The translations under genes and the position numbers were made by a program. Source: CAVSWN01 sp046728115 (GTDB taxonomy: Bacteria; Acidobacteriota; Vicinamibacteria; Vicinamibacterales; CAVVIG01). Taken from it: DNA of 29,650 bases. This document shows positions 19,399 through 26,500 of the stretch, piece by piece. The notes below the pieces were generated by a model. It saw nothing but the letters and a program-made list of their open reading frames with translations. It ran no database searches and had not been told where the DNA came from. Numbering within the stretch: the stretch's first letter is position 1; each line of letters begins with the position of its first letter. Location of the stretch: contig JBKPDW010000384.1 of the NCBI GenBank assembly GCA_046728115.1, positions 1-29,650 on the forward strand, given 5' to 3'.

Positions 19399-20931
19399 TC
19401 AGTTGATTGCCGGTTCGAAGGGTTCGCCCGGTACGGCCAGGTCGGGCATCGGCTTTCCGAGAAACAAGCGCCGGCATGCCCGGCCGATCCACCGTGCCCA
19501 GCGCGCGGATCGCTGCACGCGAGCACTGTCGGTGGCGATGCCGGTGTTGGCGTACATCTGGCGATACAGCTTCGAGACGAGAACGAACGCGACGCGCGCG
19601 CGGACGGATTCGACGACGCGTGATCGGCGCCAGACGTGCCGCCAGCTGTAGAATCGGTCCCACGCGCGCTGCGTGCCGACGCGAATCTCCTCCAGCGACA
19701 TCGTCGGGTGTGCCGCGTACAGTCGCGGACGCCGCCCTTCCGGAATCAACCAGTGCTGCGTGATCGGGATGCCATCGACGGAGGTGCCGTGGCGACGCTC
19801 TTCCGCCGCCCACTTGTCGAAATCCACCGTGCCTGGAAACGGAGTCAGCAGCACGAACTGTGCAAACGTCAGATCGGCCTGCTCGGCCAGAGCAACTGTC
19901 GCATCAAAGGTCGTCGCCGTGTCGCTCGGCAGCCCGAAGATGAAGGACCCCAGCACGTGAATGCCGTGACGCCGAAACGTGCGGAGCTGCGCGACGAGCT
20001 CGTCACCGGCGAGGTTGAAGCCCTTGTACACGTCCTTCAGGCCTTCGCGCGTCACCGATTCGACGCCCACCAGCGCGCCGAGGATCCTCGCGCGCTTCAT
20101 CGCGTCGAGGAATTCGGGATCTTCCGCGGCTTCCATCGTGATCTGCGTGTAGAGCACCAGATCGTCGGGGAGCTCCGCAAGACGGGCCATCAGGGCGAAC
20201 CGCTCGTCGCGCAGCGCCTCGAGCTCGCGGAGCCGCGTCGAATCGGCGCGACGCCGCGCCTGCGCCAGATCGTCGAACGTGACGGGATAGAAGTTGTCGT
20301 CGGCGAGCGCGATGAACCGAAAGCCGAGCCGCCGCAGCTCGACGATCTCGCGGACGACGCGATCGACCGCGCGCTGCCGCGGCTCCTGACCATCGGTCCG
20401 CCAGACGGAACAGAACGAGCAGTGCTTCGGACATCCGCGAACGGTCTGCACCGACGCCCACATGTAGCGACGATCGGGCAGCAGGTCCCACCGCGCCGAC
20501 GTGAACTGATCGCCGGCAATGCGGCCACCTTCGTACACGGGCAGCGGCCGTTCCGCCAGACAGTCCTCAATGACGCGCGGCCAGACCAGGTCGCCGTCGC
20601 CGCGCACGACCGCGTGTGCCAATCCGTACGTCGCTGCTTCGTCGGGAAACAGCGTCGCGTGGATGCCCCCGTACACGACCCAGGCGCCGCGATTCCGGAG
20701 CGCTCGGCCGAGCTCGTAGCCGCGGAGCGCGTTGCCCGTATGAATCCCGATCCCGACGACGTCGCCCGGCGCGATCGTATCGACGGCGAGGGGATCCAGC
20801 GTTTCGTCCACGATGCGCGGGTCGCCCCACCGGTCGCCGGTCGCGGCAGCCAGGACGTACAACCAGCGCGGGGTGATGACGGCGACGCCGAAGGACTTCG
20901 TGCTCGGGTTGACGAGATGAACTCGCGGCAT
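19399..20931 (-). CDS. B12-binding-type radical SAM enzyme
   Basis: The 510-residue protein has an N-terminal Rossmann-like cobalamin-binding-type domain (about 1-135; DVVGIGIHTGNALRGYELGR, WVVYGGIHATLFPDEA). The radical SAM barrel follows, with the 4Fe-4S motif C167-X3-C171-X2-C174 (VRGCPKHCSFCSVWR). Further motifs are FRFIALADDNFYPV and a segment with VGVESVTREGLKDVYKGFN then HVLGSFIFGLPSDT. The last ~130 residues form a helical tail ending in VPGEPFEPAIN. Relatives include HpnJ/HpnP-like and BchE-like enzymes; the substrate is unknown. AGAGG lies before ATG 20931. The Crp/Fnr gene ends 21 bases upstream on the same strand, so they are probably one operon. The tail is duplicated at 16213-16386. 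Confidence 0.9.
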   Translation of the reverse strand: MPRVHLVNPSTKSFGVAVITPRWLYVLAAATGDRWGDPRIVDETLDPLAVDTIAPGDVVGIGIHTGNALRGYELGRALRNRGAWVVYGGIHATLFPDEAATYGLAHAVVRGDGDLVWPRVIEDCLAERPLPVYEGGRIAGDQFTSARWDLLPDRRYMWASVQTVRGCPKHCSFCSVWRTDGQEPRQRAVDRVVREIVELRRLGFRFIALADDNFYPVTFDDLAQARRRADSTRLRELEALRDERFALMARLAELPDDLVLYTQITMEAAEDPEFLDAMKRARILGALVGVESVTREGLKDVYKGFNLAGDELVAQLRTFRRHGIHVLGSFIFGLPSDTATTFDATVALAEQADLTFAQFVLLTPFPGTVDFDKWAAEERRHGTSVDGIPITQHWLIPEGRRPRLYAAHPTMSLEEIRVGTQRAWDRFYSWRHVWRRSRVVESVRARVAFVLVSKLYRQMYANTGIATDSARVQRSARWARWIGRACRRLFLGKPMPDLAVPGEPFEPAIN

Positions 20932-20952
20932 CGATAACCTCTGTTCGGGCGA

Positions 20953-21660
20953 CTACCCGATCGCGGCGTTCGTGACGCCGGCGAGCAGCGCGGTCGCGGT
21001 ACGGTAGCACTCGCAACACGCCTGTTCCAGGCCCTGGCGATCGACGATCGTGACGCGGCCGCGCTGATACGCGATAAGGTCAGCGCGCTGCAGCGTCCCA
21101 GCAACAACGGTAACGGTTTGACGAGTGGCACCGAGCATCATTGCCGCAGACTCCTGCGTCAGCGGGAACTCGTCGCGCTCGACGCGGTCGTGCGCCATCA
21201 ACAGCCAACGCACCAGCCGCTGTTCGACCGAATGCACGGCGTTGCAGGCCGTCGATTGCATGACGATTCCGAGGAGCGCCTGCGCGTACCGTCGGAGGAC
21301 CGCGCTGAACTCGCCGCGGCGATTCATCTCCGCCTCGAACACGTTGGTCGACATCCGGTAGCAGATGTCGCTGTCGGCCTGGACCATCGTCGTCGACGGA
21401 TCGCGTGCGCCACCGTTGACGACCGCGGAGATGCCGACCATCCCTTCACGGCCGATCGTGGCGACCTCGACCATACTCCCGTCGGCCAGGACCGTGAGTA
21501 CCGAGCAGAATCCGCCGCCGGGAAAGTACACATGGTCGACCGGCTCGCCCGGTTTGTGCAACACACCCTTCAAGGTCAGCGGCATCACGTCGAGGAGCGG
21601 CCTGATGCGATCGAACGCGCCGGCAGGCAGCGCGGCGAGCAGACGATTCTCGTTCGTCAT
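20953..21660 (-). CDS. Crp/Fnr-family transcriptional regulator
   Basis: The 235-residue protein has an N-terminal cyclic-nucleotide-type beta-barrel (about 25-125; GVLHKPGEPVDHVYFPGGGF, DGSMVEVATIGREGMVGI). A long dimer helix follows, then a winged helix at about 170-215 (FPLTQESAAMMLGATRQTVT, then GTLQRADLIAYQRGRVTIVD). No N-terminal Fnr-type cysteine cluster is present, so the signal is unknown. It precedes the radical SAM gene by 21 bases on the same strand. Upstream, in the 81-base space to the divergent receiver gene, is a perfect 9-4-9 inverted repeat, a likely operator for this regulator. Confidence 0.92.
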   Translation of the reverse strand: MTNENRLLAALPAGAFDRIRPLLDVMPLTLKGVLHKPGEPVDHVYFPGGGFCSVLTVLADGSMVEVATIGREGMVGISAVVNGGARDPSTTMVQADSDICYRMSTNVFEAEMNRRGEFSAVLRRYAQALLGIVMQSTACNAVHSVEQRLVRWLLMAHDRVERDEFPLTQESAAMMLGATRQTVTVVAGTLQRADLIAYQRGRVTIVDRQGLEQACCECYRTATALLAGVTNAAIG

Positions 21661-21686
21661 GACAGCGCCGGCCGTGGCGCGCCAGC

Positions 21687-21708
21687 GTCTGTCGGAAACC
21701 CGACAGAC
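21687..21708. promoter_or_regulatory. perfect inverted repeat, candidate Crp/Fnr operator
   Basis: GTCTGTCGG (21687-21695), spacer AAAC and CCGACAGAC (21700-21708) form an uninterrupted nine-base dyad. Its inner part reads TGTCG-N6-CGACA, the same geometry as the Crp site TGTGA-N6-TCACA. It lies 27 bases from the Crp/Fnr start and about 34 bases from the divergent receiver gene start. Confidence 0.6.
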
Positions 21709-21741
21709 ATGCCTGCGGCCGCCGAGGTATGTCTACGCGTC

Positions 21742-22173
21742 ATGGGCTGTCGAATGCCGAACGCTGACAGCATCGATGATCGCCGTTCGCGACAGGGCCC
21801 GATCCGACCCCTCGTGCTGCTCGTGCTGGACGACGATGAAGTGCGCGCGCGATTCGCGTACCAGCTCACGGCGTCCGGCTTCGACGTCGCCGTGACGGAA
21901 GTCGCGGCGGGTCTCCGCCACCCAGTGGATCGACCTGATGTGATCGTCGCCGCACTCGCCGCCGCGCGGCCCGGCGGCGGCTTGTCGGTCGGGATCCTCG
22001 CGGACGATCCTCGTCTGCGAGGAATCCCGGTGGTCGCCGTCGCTGGTGACGCGAGCGACACCACGCGCGATCTCGCGCGACAGGAAGGCTGCGCTGCAAT
22101 GTGCGTCACGACGTGCTCCGGCGCGACGCTGGGGGCTGGGATTCGAGCCGTACTCGACCGCAGCGAACGATGA
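21742..22173 (+). CDS. degenerate response-regulator receiver protein (no phospho-acceptor)
   Basis: ATG 21742 gives 143 residues; ATG 21754 is an alternative. The fold follows a CheY-like receiver: an acidic cluster in LVLLVLDDDEVRARF, then DVIVAALAAARPG, IPVVAVAGDAS and GCAAMCVTTCSGATL. The usual phospho-acceptor in the DVIVLDLMMP-like segment is alanine. The conserved lysine in the K-P motif is threonine. It therefore probably cannot be phosphorylated in the standard way, and no output domain follows. It may act by protein-protein contact. It is divergent from the Crp/Fnr gene and shares the inverted-repeat region with it. Confidence 0.7.
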   Translation: MGCRMPNADSIDDRRSRQGPIRPLVLLVLDDDEVRARFAYQLTASGFDVAVTEVAAGLRHPVDRPDVIVAALAAARPGGGLSVGILADDPRLRGIPVVAVAGDASDTTRDLARQEGCAAMCVTTCSGATLGAGIRAVLDRSER

Positions 22174-22185
22174 GTCTCCGATGGC

Positions 22186-22365
22186 TCACGGCCTGAATGC
22201 GGCCTTATTCGCGAGCCGTGCTTTGTCCCTCGACGCTCGCGCATCGTCGGCTTCCGTCTTCTGCCGCGCGCGCTCGCGCTGTGGCGCTTCGCGTTCGTCC
22301 AACCGCAGCGCCTGCGTCTCGGCGCGGCGCGCCAGCGCGTTGAGCCGGACTGCCGTGAGGCGCAA
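22186..22365 (-). CDS. 59-residue highly charged, coiled-coil-like frame
   Basis: The frame follows the TGA of the upstream membrane-protein gene (22375) in the same reading frame, with TTG 22365 as the only start nearby. Composition is extreme in Arg, Glu, Ala and Lys (ALARRAETQALRLDEREAPQ, RASRDKARLANKAA), predicting one long helix. It could be a small gene, or the tail of the preceding membrane protein separated by a stop codon. No family is recognised. Confidence 0.35.
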   Translation of the reverse strand: MRLTAVRLNALARRAETQALRLDEREAPQRERARQKTEADDARASRDKARLANKAAFRP

Positions 22366-22374
22366 GTGAACGGA

Positions 22375-22599
22375 TCATCGACCCTCCTTCGTCTCAACGG
22401 AGTGCAGAATCTCGGCGACGCTGGGTGACTGTGCACCACCCGCAAGGAGCAGCGCCACGATCCCTGGCGCGACGCTGAGTGCGAGCAGGAGCGCCGTCGT
22501 CGAACGGTTCGCGCCCATCACAATGCTGACCGCGACGACAATGGCCGACAATACCATCCAACCGCCGACGACAACGGACCGCGAAAGACTGCTCAACAT
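22375..22599 (-). CDS. 74-residue membrane protein with two helices
   Basis: ATG 22599 has AGAGGAGGGTC about ten bases upstream. Two hydrophobic helices (about 10-28 VVGGWMVLSAIVVAVSIVMG; 36-54 LLLALSVAPGIVALLLAGGA) are followed by a short polar tail (SVAEILHSVETKEGR). I recognise no family. It is the first gene downstream of promoter-leader copy B, with a predicted leader of over 200 bases. Confidence 0.6.
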   Translation of the reverse strand: MLSSLSRSVVVGGWMVLSAIVVAVSIVMGANRSTTALLLALSVAPGIVALLLAGGAQSPSVAEILHSVETKEGR

Positions 22600-22733
22600 G
22601 ATCTCGACCCTCCTCTGGGTCGGTCTTGAACGCCGGCACCGCCCTGTGTCTTTGCGGCACGATCACAGGATGCGCGCGCGCACGTGATGGCGTGAATCGT
22701 GACCGAGCGAGGGGTGTTCGAGGAATTCTTCAT

Positions 22734-22855
22734 GCGCCCCGATCGATGGCCGTAGTGGGCCTGTCGGCGCGCACCCGTGAAAAGGGGGGGCACTGCTCGA
22801 ACGCTGGCGGGCTCAGTGCGGTACTACGAGCTCCACTATACCGCAATCGCCGAAT
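22734..22855 (-). promoter_or_regulatory. promoter-plus-leader element, copy B
   Basis: Read on the minus strand, TATAGT (22840-22835) is followed after 16 bases by a 24-base block (22818-22795) differing from copy A at one position. A hairpin-forming stretch comes next, then the 17-base block GCGCGCCGACAGGCCCA (22772-22756), identical to copy A. The copy A stem GCGCCCG/CGGGCGC is replaced by GTGCCC/GGGTGC, which still pairs through G-U. It precedes the 74-residue membrane protein gene. Confidence 0.6.
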
Positions 22856-22863
22856 TCGCGTAT

Positions 22864-22894
22864 TTGAGCAGCAGACATCGCGCGGGCGTATACT
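22864..22894 (+). promoter_or_regulatory. probable promoter of the zinc-ribbon/glucan-synthase operon
   Basis: TTGAGC (22864-22869) and TATACT (22889-22894) are separated by 19 bases and point toward the gene at 22975. It is divergent from copy B, with the -10 elements about 50 bases apart. The early transcript contains CTGAGCC and CCTGTCGGCC, weakly recalling the copy A/B leader. Confidence 0.45.
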
Positions 22895-22974
22895 GGATGC
22901 CTCACCACGGCTTTCCTGAGCCCTGCGGCCCTGTCGGCCTCCAGCCCTCACCAAAGCACGTCCTTGGAGGAATC

Positions 22975-23175
22975 GTGAAAGATGTCGTCTCGATCCCGTC
23001 AACAGCGTCCGCTCAGGTCAGACCTGTTTCGTGTCCCGCGTGCCAGTCAGCGTCGATCGTGACGACGGCCAAGAGCCCAGACGCGGACAGTTACTGGCGG
23101 TGCACGAAGTGCGGCGAAATATGGAATGTGTCGCGGTCCCGGACCGTTCGGCATGGCGCGAATGGGTGGCGATGA
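22975..23175 (+). CDS. 66-residue zinc-ribbon protein
   Basis: GTG 22975 is fixed by TTGGAGGAATC immediately upstream. The product has CPACQ (about residue 20) and CTKCGEIWN (about residue 43), a classic two-knuckle zinc ribbon separated by a short strand pair. Many such small ribbons are of unknown function. It heads an operon: its TGA overlaps the next ATG (ATGA, 23172-23175). Confidence 0.7.
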   Translation: MKDVVSIPSTASAQVRPVSCPACQSASIVTTAKSPDADSYWRCTKCGEIWNVSRSRTVRHGANGWR

Positions 23176-23351
23176 TGCGCACGGTCGTACGTGATCTGCA
23201 GGAGCTTATCGCGGCGCTCGACCGCCGCGTACCGCAGGTACAGCGAGCCGGCGAGGCGTCGATCGCACGCGACGCGGCCGCCCTCAAGTCTCGAGCGTTG
23301 AAGCGCATCTCGGAGCTCGAACGCGAGCTTCAGCGGCGCGCCGAGTTCTGA
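23172..23351 (+). CDS. 59-residue coiled-coil protein
   Basis: ATG 23172 overlaps the preceding stop by four bases. The product is predicted to be two long helices (MMRTVVRDLQELIAALDRRV and AALKSRALKRISELERELQR) with heptad-like leucines. No family is recognised. It is translationally coupled to the zinc ribbon, so the two products may act together. Confidence 0.6.
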   Translation: MMRTVVRDLQELIAALDRRVPQVQRAGEASIARDAAALKSRALKRISELERELQRRAEF

Positions 23352-23376
23352 GTGCCGATCGTGACGGAATCTCCAG

Positions 23377-23526
23377 ATGCCGACTTCGAGCGCCCGATGG
23401 GTCGGGTGGAGCGCGCGCGGACTCGCCCATGAACGTCTCGTTCGCCAGCGGTTCGTCATCTTGGCCATCGTCTTGGCCATCGTTATAACGGTGATCGCGC
23501 TCGGCGTGCTCATCGTGTTCGCCTGA
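23377..23526 (+). CDS. 49-residue single-pass membrane protein
   Basis: From ATG 23377 the frame encodes a basic N-terminus (RGLAHERLVRQR) followed by one long C-terminal membrane helix (FVILAIVLAIVITVIALGVL). Its TGA overlaps the ATG of the giant synthase (TGATG, 23524-23528), which supports it as a real coupled gene. It may assist membrane assembly of the synthase; this is inferred from position only. Confidence 0.55.
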   Translation: MPTSSARWVGWSARGLAHERLVRQRFVILAIVLAIVITVIALGVLIVFA

Positions 23527-26500
23527 TGGCGTGGCGAAGCCGATGGCTGCCGGTTCATCGGTCACCGGCCCCCGAGAAGCCGCTGCGGGACGAGCTCCTC
23601 AGCATCGAAGGGCTGGAGGAGCGTGCGCTGGCCCTGGCCGCCAGATTCACAATCGATCCCAATCCCCGCCGGCGCGCCCGCGATGCGTTTCCGCGATTCG
23701 AGGACAACGTCCGCGTCCTCCGTGCCGCGTATCGCACGTTGGCCGATGACGTTCGGCGTGGGGATTTCGTCGTCTCCGCGGCGGACTGGCTCCTCGACAA
23801 CTTCTATCTCGTCGCATCTGAAATCTCGGACATCCGCCGGAATCTGCCACGGACGTACTCACGCGGTCTGCCGGCACTGGCCTCGCGGGAGCATGCCGGC
23901 CACGCTCGTATCTACGCCATCGCCGTCGAGCTGATTCGCCACCGAGATAGCCGTCTCGATCGACAACAATCGATCCAGTTTCTGAACAGTTACCAACGCG
24001 TAGCGCCGCTGACGATCGGCGAGCTATGGGCGTGGCCAAGCATGTTGAAGCTGGCGCTCATCGAAAACCTGCGCCGCCTTGTCGACGAACTGTTGTTGGC
24101 TCGAGCCGCTCGGGCCGCGGCCGATACCTATATCGCAGCCGGGAACGACCGCGATGGCGTCAGCGCGCTGCCGTCCAGGCCTGATCCGGCGTTCATCGTC
24201 CAGCTCCTCCACCGCGTTCGCGAATATGGCCTTCGCGTGGCGGCGATTCGCACGGCGGTGGATGACGACCTCGCGGCCAGGCACCTGTCGGCTGAGGAGA
24301 CGATCCGCGCCGAGCACCAGCGTCAGGGTGTGGCCCAAGTGTCGATGGCGAATGCCGTGACAAGCCTTCGTCTCTGCGCCACGCTCGATTGGCAGGAGTA
24401 CGTCGAAACGGTCAGCCTCGTCGAGCACGTGCTGCGACGCGACCCCGCTGGCGCGTACGGAGGCATGGACTTCTTGAGTCGTGACGCCCAGCGGCACGCC
24501 GTCGAGGAGCTCGCGCCGAGCAGTGGCGAAGGCCAGATGCGCGTGGCGCTCAGAGCCATCGAAAGCGCCCGTCAGGCAGCGGCGACCAGCTCAATCACGG
24601 ATCGTGCTGCGCATGTCGGCTATCACCTCGTCGATCGAGGGCGCGCCGACCTCGAAGCCGACCTCGCGTATCGTCCCAGACTCACGACGCGGATCGGACG
24701 CCTCCTTCAGCGACACGCGTCGCTTGTCTACCTTGGCGCGATCGCCGTCGCGACCGGGCTGGTGCTCGCCGCGGTCGATGCCTATGCGCTTCATGCAGGC
24801 GCGACGCCTGACACACGTCTGCTGATCGCGATCCTGGTCTTATTGCCAGCCAGCGACTTCGCGATTGCTTGTGTTCAACACGCAGTGGTCCACCTCGTCG
24901 GCCCGAAGCGGCTGCCGCGCCTCGATTTCCTGAGTGGAGTCCCCGAGCGCGCTCGAACGATGGTCGTCGTCCCGACGATGCTGACCAGCACGGGCGGGGT
25001 GGACACGTTGCTCGAACACCTGGAGGTCCTCGCCCTGGGCAATCTGGATCGGTGTGTCCACTTCGCCATCCTCAGCGATTTTGCCGACACGCGGGAGGCC
25101 GACGCGCCAACCGATGCGGCGATTCTGGAGCGGGCGCGAGCCGGCGTGGAGGCACTCAACCGCAAACTGGGTACAGACCACACCGATCGGTTCTTCCTCT
25201 TTCACCGCGATCGGCAATGGAACCCCGGCGAGCACGCGTGGATCGGCTGGGAGCGGAAGCGCGGAAAAATCGAGGAGTTCAACCGATTGCTGCGGGGTGC
25301 CCCCGATACCAGCTTCTCGACGCAGGTGGGCGCATTGGACGTGCTGCCATCCATCCGGTACTGCATCACGCTCGACTCGGATACACGCTTGCCGCGCGAC
25401 GCGGCCAAACGGCTGATCGGGATCATCGCGCATCCGTTAAATCGACCACAGTTCGATCCCAGTCTGGGGCGGGTCACGTCCGGATACGGCATCCTTCAAC
25501 CGCGTGTCAGTGTCACGATGGCCAGCGCCTCCGGATCACTATTCGCACGCACGTACGCCGGCCACACGGGCGTCGACCCGTACACAACGGCTGTCTCGGA
25601 TGTGTACCAGGACCTCTTTGACGAGGGCATTTTCACCGGTAAGGGACTGTACGACGTCGACGCCTTTGTCGCGGCGCTCGCCGATCGCGTGCCAGAGAAC
25701 GCGCTCCTGTCGCACGACCTGTTCGAAGGACTCTACGCGCGCACGGCGCTGGTGACCGACATCGAGCTGGTCGACGACTATCCCTCCAGCGTCCTCGCGC
25801 ACGCGCGGCGACAGCACCGTTGGGTGCGCGGCGACTGGCAGATTCTCCGGTGGCTGCTGCCGTTCGTGCCATCCCGCACGGGCGTCACCCGGAATCGATT
25901 GTCGCTGATCGCTCGATGGAAGATCCTCGACAACCTCCGGCGTAGCCTGCTGCCGCCGGCCACAGTCCTGCTACTCCTCGGCGGCTGGGCGATCCTGCCG
26001 GGCTCGCCGTTGATCTGGACCGCCGTCGCGTTGGCGCCGTCGGCCTTTCCGTTGGCGATCGTCCGGCGCACGACGACCGATGACCTGAAGACCGATGCGG
26101 CGCGCTTCGCGCTGCAGCTCGCGTTCATGGCGAATGAGGCCTACGACCGGTTGCACGCGATTGCGATCACGCTCTTTCGTCTCGGCGTCACACGCCACCA
26201 CCTGCTCGAGTGGGAAACCACGGCGGCTAGCGCGGCCCGAAGCGGACGACCCCGGCTCCGCACGTATCTCGGCCGCATGAGCGCAAGTCCCTTGTTGGCG
26301 CTCGCGGGGCTCGCAGCCGTCACGACGACACGTCCGGCAGCCTGGCCCGTGGCGGCGCCGATCCTGGGACTCTGGATCGCCGCGCCGTGGATCGCGTTTG
26401 CGCTCAGCCGTCCGACACCGAAGCGCGACATGGCACTGTCGGCGGCTGACGCGTCGTACCTCCGCCAGATCGCGAAGAAGACGTGGGCGTACTTCGACAC

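Noticed and set aside
19636..20937. 433-codon plus-strand frame opposite the radical SAM gene
   Set aside because: Antisense shadow; the minus strand has the CX3CX2C motif and a duplicated tail confirming its frame.
18125..22935. Heptamer CTGTCGG / CCGACAG in the Crp palindrome and in all three leader regions, read as a shared regulator half-site
   Set aside because: The same heptamer also occurs inside coding regions here (for example near 21369, 24286, 26441 and 28410), so its presence is expected by chance in GC-rich DNA.
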